Shown here piece by piece: positions 1 through 5,440 of a stretch of 7,309 nucleotides of DNA. The stretch is from NCBI GenBank assembly GCA_017880945.1, contig JADGRM010000112.1, forward strand, positions 1-7,309, written 5' to 3'. How positions within the stretch are numbered: the first letter of the stretch is position 1; every line of letters starts with the position of its first letter. The notes beneath the pieces are model-generated. The model was not told the origin of the DNA, did not search any database, and was given only the letters and a program-made list of their open reading frames with translations. A program made the translations under genes and the position numbers. Source of the DNA: Gallionella sp. (GTDB taxonomy: Bacteria > Pseudomonadota > Gammaproteobacteria > Burkholderiales > Gallionellaceae).

Positions 1-13
1 AACCAAGAGCCAT

Positions 14-76
14 TGTAGGAGCGCAATTTATTGCGCGATCATCGCCATCAATCGCTCGATAAATCGAGCTCCTACA
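14..76. repeat. REP-like composite repeat (two hairpins inside an outer inverted repeat)
   Basis: An outer inverted repeat TGTAGGAGC (14-22) / GCTCCTACA (68-76) encloses two small hairpins. The first is GCGCAA-TTTA-TTGCGC (21-36) and the second is GCTCGA-TAAA-TCGAGC (54-69), separated by a 17-base spacer. The TGTAGGAGC...GCTCCTACA signature with GC-rich inner stems is typical of dispersed REP-like or BIME elements between proteobacterial genes. It is non-coding. Such elements often sit beyond the ends of transcription units, as here, past the terminator of the operon to the right. Whether other copies exist in the genome cannot be seen here. Confidence 0.75.
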
Positions 77-161
77 GGCTAATGGATTATTTGGGTTTAT
101 CCCGCAGTCGAATACGATACGCCTGTTATAGAGAAGTCGATATGCCGAAAGGTTCCCATTG

Positions 162-212
162 CATCAACCATTTTTCCGAAAACGACAGGGTTTGTCCGCC
201 ACCAACCACGAT
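162..212 (-). pseudogene. Short remnant resembling the 3' end of radC
   Basis: Read on the minus strand, 212-162 encodes IVVGGGQTLSFSEKWLM. The intact RadC at 4452-5126 ends IVAVGQTLSFAEKGLI. Over the last 12 aligned codons (GQTLSF.EK.L.) 9 residues are identical. The DNA differs at 10 of 36 bases, and 7 of those are synonymous third-position changes, which is the pattern expected of diverged coding homologues. No RadC similarity is visible upstream of 212 and there is no stop at the expected place, so this is at most a decayed scrap. It has the same orientation as radC. Chance similarity of a short stretch cannot be excluded. Confidence 0.35.
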
Positions 213-219
213 TTGCAAT

Positions 220-243
220 CGCCCATGCGGCTCAACATGGGCG
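220..243. repeat. Perfect 8-bp inverted repeat
   Basis: CGCCCATG (220-227) and CATGGGCG (236-243) form a perfect stem with an 8-nt loop. Neither side is followed by a T-run, so it is unlikely to be an intrinsic terminator. The rest of the gene-free stretch 1-328 (77-161 and 244-279) shows no convincing gene or signal. Confidence 0.4.
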
Positions 244-268
244 TGTCGGCTACAAACGGCTCGCTTAA

Positions 269-305
269 AACCCACAAAGAACAAGCCCGCAAACGCGGGC
301 TTGTT
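269..305 (-). terminator. Rho-independent terminator of the three-gene operon
   Basis: On the minus strand AACAAGCCCGC (305-295), loop GTTT, GCGGGCTTGTT (290-280) forms a perfect 11-bp stem. It is followed by a U-rich but interrupted tail, TCTTTGTGGGTTTT. It begins 23 nt after the stop codon of the FecR-domain gene and so marks the 3' end of the operon. Confidence 0.8.
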
Positions 306-328
306 GGAATATCTGGCCGACAAGCAGA

Positions 329-1153
329 TCAAAACACTCTCGCCGGCAAAGTCGGCCCGGCATTCCCTTTGATAGGTGTATGAATCTGGTTTATTGGCGC
401 CGTATTTCCCGGTGCTGCATCCTGCCCTTGAATAGCGCTATCCATTACCACACTGTCACGCACCGCCCTTTCTTTCTTGTCACTCTTCGCTTGTGGCAAG
501 GGAGCCGGTATCACGGTAAAGATGTTGAGATTGATCGGTTGCAACTTTGGCATTTGGTCCAACCCGCCCGCAAAGCCCATCTGGTTGGGCAACACGCTGA
601 TAACACCCTTGTCTGTAGTCATGGTGGTCTCGCCGATATTCACCTTGTTGTAAGTACCAGCCGGCACGGTTGCCGCCAATTCACTACCCGGCACAACTAC
701 AAAGGTTTCGTGGTCGGTGCCGCGAATGCCGATAGTCGATGAAGTGGTGGTGATATGGTAACTCGTTTTATGCAGATGCCCGATCAGGCCGGTGACAGCA
801 CGGACACCGCCTCTTATCAGGGAGAAAAAGCTTTGTTCTGTACCGTCTTCTTCACCGCTGAATATGAAGCTGTCGAACTTGAGCTGTGAGTCCGGGCGTA
901 TGACAACAAAGCCGCCATCCCGCATCTTGATCTGTGCAGTAGCACCTTTTGAGGTAGTCAGGGTATCACTTTCGTGAACCGCATCGCCCTTTTGCAGAGC
1001 ATGTGTCTGTCCTTCCGCGTTGGTGGCCTGAACGTTGCCATTCACGAACTGAGCGTGCCCGGCGATCCCCGCAAAAGCAGCCTGGCTCACCAACATCAGG
1101 CAAGCTGCCAGGAAGACACCCAGAAAGGTAATTACATTTTTTTCGGTATTCAT
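329..1153 (-). CDS. Exported FecR-domain protein
   Basis: This 274-residue protein has a Sec signal peptide: a charged N-terminus, a hydrophobic core at about 8-23, and likely cleavage after AFA at residue 28. A FecR domain follows at about 56-150, with GDAVHESDTL, a DGGFVVIRPDSQ beta-segment, then the family hallmark RGGVRAVTGLIG (114-125) and TIGIRGTDHE. There is no N-terminal cytoplasmic anti-sigma region or internal transmembrane helix. It is therefore not a classical iron-signalling FecR but the free-standing periplasmic or secreted type that often accompanies outer-membrane TPR-barrel proteins. The C-terminal third is a Pro/Ala/Asn-rich, probably unstructured tail. The start is supported by a perfect AAGGAG (1160-1165) 6 nt upstream. 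It is the last gene of the operon, 24 nt after the preceding stop. Its molecular role is unknown; structural or scaffolding binding in the periplasm is inference. Confidence 0.85.
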   Translation of the reverse strand: MNTEKNVITFLGVFLAACLMLVSQAAFAGIAGHAQFVNGNVQATNAEGQTHALQKGDAVHESDTLTTSKGATAQIKMRDGGFVVIRPDSQLKFDSFIFSGEEDGTEQSFFSLIRGGVRAVTGLIGHLHKTSYHITTTSSTIGIRGTDHETFVVVPGSELAATVPAGTYNKVNIGETTMTTDKGVISVLPNQMGFAGGLDQMPKLQPINLNIFTVIPAPLPQAKSDKKERAVRDSVVMDSAIQGQDAAPGNTAPINQIHTPIKGNAGPTLPARVF

Positions 1154-1177
1154 GATTCACTCCTTACTCAAGTTAGT

Positions 1178-2662
1178 TCACCGAAAATCACGGCGAACAT
1201 TCAGCGAAACATCCATCCGGTTAAAGCCATAAATGACGATATTGGAATCATTCTTCGAGTAGTTCAGCTGCGGGCGCAGTGTCCAAAGCTTATCCCAATG
1301 CCAATTCGCGCCCACCGTCAGGTCATACAGACGATCAATGCGCTGATTCAAAAAAAACGGATTGACCTTGCTGTAATCGCCGAATTGCGCACCTGCATTG
1401 GCAAACAGTGTCGTTTTTTCACTGCTGGCTGTCTGACCGCCAACGCGCAAGCCGCTGAACCGTTTGGCACCGTCGGTTCGACCGCCATTCGGAGTGGCCG
1501 TTGTGATAATCGTCGAAACATCATTTTCCGTACCGTGATACAGACTTCCAAACAGCGTCGACTTGCCATCTGCCAGCATATGCGACCAGCCGCCGCCAAT
1601 CACCTGCTGGTCAAAATCATTCGGCTGCATCAGCGGATCAATATAGCGATATTGCGCATACTGGCCGAATACCTTCAGTTGATTGCCCGGACTGAACACA
1701 TGGCGCCATTCAGCATTGATACCGGCGGCGTGGCTATTGTGCGAGACGCCCAGATAGTACTGTCCACCCAATACGCCGATGCGCAGGTTGTTGGCTTTCG
1801 CGCCAAACATCACCCCCGCCCGCGCATCCAGGCTGAGTGCATCAAAACTTTTTTGCGTGTGGTAGCCGCGTTGCCGGAGGTCAGCCCCCGCATACAATCC
1901 CCAGTTGTAATTCAGCTTGTGAGTGACTTCTCCACCCGCAGCCACACCATAGTAATTGTCTGATGTTTTTACGTTGGTGGGATCGAGCGTGTAAAGTGTC
2001 GTCCCACCCACAAATACCTGCGACTGGCTGGTGGAGTTATTGACGTTGTTGTCATGCCCAACCGTTCCCTCGACATATCCGGCGATGCGTGTTTGTTTTC
2101 CCGCTTCATGGGCTGCGATCTCATCCAGATATTTTTCAATGTTGGCACGCGCCGTTGCAGAAGGATTTTGTGTCAATGCCGTGGCAAATTCGGTCCTGGC
2201 GCGCGGCAGATCGCCCAGTTGATAATAGGCCCGCGCCATGTCCAATCGGGCAGCAGCAGAATTGGGATTCACCATCAGGACCCGCTCGAGAGCGAGTGTC
2301 GCCTTGTCAGGCTTGCCGCTATCCAGCGCGGCAATGCCGATCAGATAATCAAAGCGCTCTTCACCGGCATGCTCGAACTCAAGCGGCTCCAACAAGGAGT
2401 AGGCCTCGGCAGGTTTGCCGCTTTTGACCATGACATCCGCTTCGAGCAGCAGCTTCTCATAGGCTTCGTTTCCGGCCTGTCTCTGGGCTACAGGTTCGGC
2501 ACGCTGACGTGCTTTCTGTGAGGCTTCTTGCGCATAGGCCTCACTTGCCGCCGACATCAATCCAAAAAACATCGAAGTTACCATTATCAAAAATACCATG
2601 ATCCCAACCCGGCCTTTTTCGTAAAGATTGCGGCTATTAGTGACATTCCTGACCATCATCAT
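1178..2662 (-). CDS. Outer-membrane TPR plus beta-barrel protein, SLAM/DUF560-like
   Basis: From the chosen start this is 494 residues. A longer frame opens at 2716, but only the ATG at 2662 has a good Shine-Dalgarno (AGGGAG, 2669-2674, 6 nt away). It also gives a sensible, if long, signal peptide with cleavage near AYA|QE at residue 44. Residues about 70-182 form roughly three tetratricopeptide repeats (for example ARLDMARAYYQLGDLPRA). From about 193 to the end is an amphipathic beta-strand region beginning GYVEGTVGHDNNVN and closing NRMDVSLNVRRDFR, the layout of surface lipoprotein assembly modulators and related DUF560-type barrels. In Neisseria such proteins move specific lipoproteins to the cell surface. 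The last residue is Arg after Phe, a small departure from the usual terminal aromatic. It overlaps the upstream lipoprotein gene by 26 bp, implying translational coupling. The assignment to SLAM proper is tentative; a general TPR-porin is the alternative. Confidence 0.8.
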   Translation of the reverse strand: MMMVRNVTNSRNLYEKGRVGIMVFLIMVTSMFFGLMSAASEAYAQEASQKARQRAEPVAQRQAGNEAYEKLLLEADVMVKSGKPAEAYSLLEPLEFEHAGEERFDYLIGIAALDSGKPDKATLALERVLMVNPNSAAARLDMARAYYQLGDLPRARTEFATALTQNPSATARANIEKYLDEIAAHEAGKQTRIAGYVEGTVGHDNNVNNSTSQSQVFVGGTTLYTLDPTNVKTSDNYYGVAAGGEVTHKLNYNWGLYAGADLRQRGYHTQKSFDALSLDARAGVMFGAKANNLRIGVLGGQYYLGVSHNSHAAGINAEWRHVFSPGNQLKVFGQYAQYRYIDPLMQPNDFDQQVIGGGWSHMLADGKSTLFGSLYHGTENDVSTIITTATPNGGRTDGAKRFSGLRVGGQTASSEKTTLFANAGAQFGDYSKVNPFFLNQRIDRLYDLTVGANWHWDKLWTLRPQLNYSKNDSNIVIYGFNRMDVSLNVRRDFR

Positions 2663-4196
2663 TTTCAGCTCCCTGATAAGACGGGGTAGCCAGCTCGGTT
2701 TGGCTGGGATGGTCAAGATCCTTGGCCGAATTCTGGTCTTTGGCTTGCTGGTTTTGCTGATCTTCGTTTTGCTGATCAGTCCCGCATACTGTAGTAGTTG
2801 GGGTAAGTGTCACCGCCGCCGCAGGCCATGAGAGTTTGGTGGCCACAGGATAGGCATACGAAACCGCATCCAACGAAATCCCAAAATCATAGACTAGTGC
2901 GCTAAAGGGCACCGTCCCCAGGAGGGAGTGTGCCCCCGGAGCTACAGGAATCGTTCCTGTCGAGTAAATGCTTGTCCCGCCTATCGGGGTGAAGAGCGCA
3001 GCATTCACCGCCACATTGTCGAGCTTCAAAGTTCCAAGCGCGGCCGTTTCGGTGACAACATTCATATAGTCCAGCGTGGTTCCAGCAAGACCGTGGACGC
3101 CAAAGGTCGCATCGGTCGTGCCCAGTTCCGCCGGCGTCACGATAACCATGCTGGGGTCCCCCTTCCCGGCAGCATCATCTGTATTACCGCGCATGAATTG
3201 AGCCATCAGCACCGGGTTGTTGGATACGAATTCGGCTGCACCCGTCAACACAACATCCGCGAATTGACCGGCATTCAATTTCCCGGTAATCAGTCCTGTT
3301 GGCATCGTGGTGAAAGTGGTGCCATTCTGTGATGCGATGACACGCACCGTATAGCGCGCACGTCCACTGAACGGCGAGGTGTGGAAAGTCTTGCCCCAAA
3401 GAGTCACATCGGGGAGCTGTTCGACGAGGTAGTCGCAGGAATCGATGCCGGACGGTATATCGGTACAACGGTGGCCGCTGAACACCGCAATGGGCTTGTT
3501 GGCGCTCACGAGTGTACCCGTCATGTCCGCGTTGGCCGGATTCTCCAGCTGGTAAGTTTCTCCGATGTTAAGCAAAACCTTAAACGCGACACCCGCCAGT
3601 TTGGTCGCACCGGCAGCGCTGGGAGTGATGGTGACGGAAGTGTTGTTCTGGGTGGCGACCACTGCGAATTCCGATCCGGTGTATCTGGTGCTGGCGTATG
3701 ACATTACATAGTAATTTGTTCCAAGTCCGGGTGTCGGCAAGGCCAGATAACCGTCGGCAGATGTTGCGCTCTCGGAAACCACATCCACGGAAACGGGCGA
3801 TAGCGCAGTCACGTGGATACCCTTGGCTTCGACCGTCTCGTTCGCGATCAACACAACGGCAGGATCGAGCGTGATCACGGTTTCAGCACCAGCCGCAACG
3901 GAAAACGGTGTGATCACGCCGTTAAATGTCACCTCACCCGTGGTCGCGGTTGCCGCAGCAACAATCAGTTTGTTGCTAACGGGCGTGTTATTGCATTGGG
4001 CGGGAACGCTGACACAAAGATGGTCGGGCAGCGTTAAATAGAAATTTGTTCCCGCTGAGGTGATTACGGGAGCCGGTGCTGTAGCCAGGGCGGCAGCAGG
4101 AGCGGAGGCCGGTGCAGAGGCACCACCACACGCGTTCAAGCATGACGATGACAGAAGCAGCGTAATACGGACAAATTTCGCATTAACTGAACGCAC
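2637..4196 (-). CDS. IgGFc-binding-domain outer-membrane lipoprotein
   Basis: This 519-residue protein begins at a GTG codon with AGAGGAG (4202-4208) 5 nt upstream. The N-terminus is a lipoprotein signal peptide with lipobox LNA-C23. Gly at +2 (no Asp) predicts outer-membrane sorting. An Ala/Pro-rich linker runs to about residue 45. Residues about 155-460 match the IgGFc-binding N-terminal domain seen in many bacterial surface proteins: GTNYYVMSYAS, FAVVATQNNTSVTI, NIGETYQLENP, KPIAVFSGHRCTDIP, VEQLPDVTLWGKTF and YTVRVIASQNGTTF. The tail from about 471 is hydrophilic, Q/N/D-rich and repetitive (DQQNE DQQNQ) and looks disordered. It is the first gene of the operon and sits directly behind a c-di-GMP-I riboswitch, so its translation is probably controlled by c-di-GMP. 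A role as surface adhesin, and as cargo of the TPR-barrel protein encoded next, is inference. Confidence 0.85.
   Translation of the reverse strand: MRSVNAKFVRITLLLSSSCLNACGGASAPASAPAAALATAPAPVITSAGTNFYLTLPDHLCVSVPAQCNNTPVSNKLIVAAATATTGEVTFNGVITPFSVAAGAETVITLDPAVVLIANETVEAKGIHVTALSPVSVDVVSESATSADGYLALPTPGLGTNYYVMSYASTRYTGSEFAVVATQNNTSVTITPSAAGATKLAGVAFKVLLNIGETYQLENPANADMTGTLVSANKPIAVFSGHRCTDIPSGIDSCDYLVEQLPDVTLWGKTFHTSPFSGRARYTVRVIASQNGTTFTTMPTGLITGKLNAGQFADVVLTGAAEFVSNNPVLMAQFMRGNTDDAAGKGDPSMVIVTPAELGTTDATFGVHGLAGTTLDYMNVVTETAALGTLKLDNVAVNAALFTPIGGTSIYSTGTIPVAPGAHSLLGTVPFSALVYDFGISLDAVSYAYPVATKLSWPAAAVTLTPTTTVCGTDQQNEDQQNQQAKDQNSAKDLDHPSQTELATPSYQGAENDDGQECH
2669..2674 (-). promoter_or_regulatory. 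Ribosome binding site that decides the start of the TPR-barrel gene
   Basis: AGGGAG on the minus strand lies 6 nt before the first of three consecutive ATG codons (2662, 2659, 2656) and inside the 3' end of the upstream lipoprotein gene. The alternative start at 2716 has no comparable site and would put the hydrophobic signal segment nearly 40 residues in. Confidence 0.75.
2751..2777. repeat. In-frame 15-bp tandem repeat in the lipoprotein tail
   Basis: GTTTTGCTGATC occurs at 2751-2762 and again at 2766-2777, a 15-bp period. On the minus strand it encodes repeated DQQN units in the low-complexity tail. Change in copy number would keep the frame. Confidence 0.6.
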
Positions 4197-4201
4197 TGAA
4201 A

Positions 4202-4234
4202 CTCCTCTACCTCGTTTTCAATAACGGTAAGGAG
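4202..4234 (-). promoter_or_regulatory. Shine-Dalgarno-sequestering hairpin (expression platform of the riboswitch)
   Basis: On the minus strand CTCCTTACC (4234-4226) pairs with GGTAGAGGAG (4211-4202). This gives nine base pairs with one bulged G (4207) and a 14-nt loop. The 3' arm contains the whole AGAGGAG ribosome binding site of the lipoprotein gene, 5 nt before its GTG start. Formation would block translation initiation. The 5' arm is also perfectly complementary to part of the upstream aptamer: TCCTTACC (4233-4226) against GGTAAGGA (4335-4328). This gives a mutually exclusive alternative pairing. Confidence 0.65.
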
Positions 4235-4263
4235 AAAATATGGTTCATACACGACAGTTATGC

Positions 4264-4283
4264 ACACGGACGAACATCCGTAT
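4264..4283 (-). promoter_or_regulatory. Hairpin abutting the 3' side of the aptamer
   Basis: On the minus strand ATACGGA (4283-4277), loop TGTTCG, TCCGTGT (4270-4264) forms a 7-bp stem with one G-U wobble. Its 5' arm uses the bases that could close aptamer helix P1, so the two may compete. No T-run follows, so it is not a terminator. Confidence 0.4.
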
Positions 4284-4364
4284 CGCAGTCCCGCTACCAT
4301 AGCTTCCCTTAGGCCGGTGACTTTGCGTCCTTACCTTTCGATAAGTTTGCCAAGTGAACTGATA
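4281..4364 (-). ncRNA. Cyclic-di-GMP-I riboswitch aptamer (GEMM-I)
   Basis: The minus-strand leader carries the conserved GEMM-I blocks in order. They are GGCAAAC (4351-4345), a hairpin CTTATC-GAAA-GGTAAG (4345-4330), GGACGCAAAG (4330-4321), CGGCCTAAG (4316-4308), then TATGGTAGCGGG (4301-4290). The GAAA tetraloop (4339-4336) and the pair CCTAAG (4313-4308) / TATGG (4301-4297) are a canonical 11-nt tetraloop-receptor contact, as in the Vibrio Vc2 structure. Positions equivalent to Vc2 G20, A47 and C92 are G4351, A4324 and C4285. G at position 20 indicates c-di-GMP rather than the cGAMP-type variant with A. P1 appears short: TATCAGT (4364-4358) can pair with ACTG...ATA (4289-4281). It lies about 85 nt upstream of the lipoprotein start codon. 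No intrinsic terminator follows, so control is probably translational. Confidence 0.95.
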
Positions 4365-4391
4365 TTATTTGATGGTCGATACCGGAGTCAA
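4362..4391 (-). promoter_or_regulatory. Candidate sigma-70 promoter of the riboswitch operon
   Basis: On the minus strand TTGACT (4391-4386, 5 of 6 to consensus) and TAATAT (4367-4362, 4 of 6) are 18 bp apart, just upstream of the aptamer. A start site about 7 nt downstream (near 4355) would remove the 5' strand of the proposed P1 helix. Either P1 is not needed in this form, or the true promoter is further upstream or in radC. Confidence 0.35.
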
Positions 4392-4399
4392 ACCTAACC

Positions 4400-4429
4400 G
4401 ACGAGTGGCTGAAATTCCGGATGAGTGGC
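4400..4429 (-). promoter_or_regulatory. Pair of direct repeats GCCACTCRTC upstream of the promoter
   Basis: GCCACTCATC (4429-4420) and GCCACTCGTC (4409-4400) on the minus strand are 20 bp apart start to start, about two helical turns. They end 8 bp before the candidate -35 box. This placement suits an activator binding two sites on one face of the DNA. The protein is unknown. Confidence 0.4.
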
Positions 4430-4451
4430 GAAGAGGGTTTCCGCCATCAGG

Positions 4452-5126
4452 TTAAATCAACCCCTTTTCCGCGAATGAGAGCGTCTGCCCTACCGCCACG
4501 ATGAAGTGATCCAGTACGCGCACGTCCACCATTGCCAACGCCTGTTTGAGCGCGCTGGTCAACAGTTGATCTGATTGACTGGGTTCAGCCACACCGGAGG
4601 GATGGTTATGCGCGAGGACCACTGCGGCCGCATTGTGCGCCAGTGCGCGTTTGACCACTTCGCGCGGATACACGCTGGTCTGACTGAGCGTGCCGTGAAA
4701 TAACTCCTCCGAAGCGATCATGCGATGCTGTGTATCCAGGAACAACACCAGAAAAACCTCCTGCTGTCGCGCGCCCAGCAAAAGTTGCAAATAGTCGCGT
4801 ACCGCACGCGGTGAATTGAGTGCGTCACCCCTTTGCAATTCTTCCCGCAACGCGCGCCGTGACATTTCCAGCACCGCTTGCAGTTGCACATACTTTGCCT
4901 GCCCGATACCTTTGGTTTCGCAAAAATCAGCCTCACTGGCGGCGACTAACTGAGTGAGAGTACCAAACCGGGTGAGCAACTCGCGCGCCAGATCCACCGC
5001 GCTTTTGCCAGTCACACCGGTGCGCAAAAAGATCGCCAGCAACTCCGCATCGGACAGCGATGCAGCGCCACGGATTAACAGCTTCTCGCGCGGACGCTCT
5101 CCTTCCGGCCAGTCTGTGATTGCCAT
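4452..5126 (-). CDS. radC: RadC family protein (JAB/MPN domain, UPF0758)
   Basis: The 224-residue length is normal for the family. The N-terminal part begins MAITDWPEGERPREKLL and carries a helix-hairpin-helix-like GIG (73-75). The C-terminal half is a JAB1/MPN metalloprotease-like domain with an intact JAMM motif: H173-x-H175, seven residues, S183, D186, with an upstream Glu at 140/141. The frame is open back to 5177, but the ATG at 5126 gives the canonical N-terminus and has a G-rich ribosome site (GAGGGGGG) just before it. The extra upstream codons come from an insertion-sequence remnant. The biochemical role of RadC is unsettled: an early link to DNA repair was not upheld, and metal-dependent activity is presumed from the motif. 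It lies upstream of, and in the same direction as, the riboswitch operon, with a 255-bp gap and no strong terminator seen, so read-through is possible. Confidence 0.95.
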   Translation of the reverse strand: MAITDWPEGERPREKLLIRGAASLSDAELLAIFLRTGVTGKSAVDLARELLTRFGTLTQLVAASEADFCETKGIGQAKYVQLQAVLEMSRRALREELQRGDALNSPRAVRDYLQLLLGARQQEVFLVLFLDTQHRMIASEELFHGTLSQTSVYPREVVKRALAHNAAAVVLAHNHPSGVAEPSQSDQLLTSALKQALAMVDVRVLDHFIVAVGQTLSFAEKGLI

Positions 5127-5136
5127 AACACCCCCC

Positions 5137-5358
5137 TCAGCCATTACGCAATGAAACTCCACGGATTTTCCAGACACTGTTGAGTCGTTCGAAATACCGT
5201 TTGTCGTACTCTACCGGAGAAAGCGGGTTGTCGTAACCATGCTTTCTCTTCGTGTTATAGAACCTCTCGATGTAATCGAGGACATCACGGAGTACAGCCT
5301 CGCATTTCCGATAGATTTTGCTCCTTGCACGCTCTCGCTCGGATCGAGCCGGTGGAGC
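5137..5358 (-). pseudogene. IS3-family transposase OrfB, C-terminal remnant
   Basis: On the minus strand an open frame from 5358 reads KIYRKCEAVLRDVLDY, then IERFYNTKRKHGYDNPLSP, then VEYDKRYFERLNSVWKIRG, and stops at 5137. The DYIERFYN..KRKH...SP..Y core and the ERLNSV ending are diagnostic of the end of the IS3-family integrase-type OrfB. A stop (TAG, 5361-5359) bounds the frame upstream, and the catalytic DDE region and OrfA are absent, so only about 70 codons survive. The frame runs past the element's own terminus into flanking DNA next to radC. It is inactive. Confidence 0.8.
5152..5176. mobile_element. Terminal inverted repeat of the IS3-family remnant
   Basis: Plus-strand 5152-5176 starts TGAAACTCCACGG and continues to TTTTCCAGACA. 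It starts with TG and overlaps the last OrfB codons, as the right-hand ends of IS3-family elements do. The element therefore ends 25 bp before the radC start codon. No matching opposite end is visible, so the left part has been lost. Confidence 0.55.
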
Positions 5359-5362
5359 CTAG

Positions 5363-5392
5363 TGGACATTGCAATAATAATTGCGTTATGCT
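5363..5392 (+). promoter_or_regulatory. Candidate promoter of the beta-barrel gene
   Basis: TGGACA (5363-5368, 5 of 6 to the -35 consensus) and TATGCT (5387-5392, 4 of 6) are 18 bp apart in an AT-rich stretch. They lie 49 bp before the start codon and just outside the transposase remnant. This is a weak match judged by eye only. Confidence 0.3.
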
Positions 5393-5440
5393 CGCACCGG
5401 TACTATGTAAATATCACCAACCACAAGGAAGACTATCGTC

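Noticed and set aside
974..1963. Long 329-codon plus-strand open frame
   Set aside because: It lies antisense to the TPR-barrel and FecR genes, which have signal peptides, domains and ribosome sites. The composition resembles a reverse-frame shadow and no motif is seen.
2663..2716. Upstream start for the TPR-barrel gene (18 extra residues)
   Set aside because: It has no good ribosome site and would bury the signal peptide, whereas the ATG at 2662 has AGGGAG 6 nt upstream.
2628..2831. Small hydrophobic plus-strand frame that looks like a membrane peptide
   Set aside because: The hydrophobicity comes from reading the Q/N/D-rich tail of the lipoprotein in reverse complement. There is no ribosome site or context for a gene.
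4264..4283. Hairpin after the aptamer as a transcription terminator
   Set aside because: The stem is short and is followed by GCATAACTG rather than a T-run, so the switch is more likely translational.
4423..4451. Possible radC terminator (GGCG...CGCC)
   Set aside because: It has only a 4-bp stem with a long loop and no T-run.
5127..5177. Upstream start for radC (17 extra residues)
   Set aside because: The extra codons derive from the IS3-family end in another frame. The family's canonical length and N-terminus begin at 5126.
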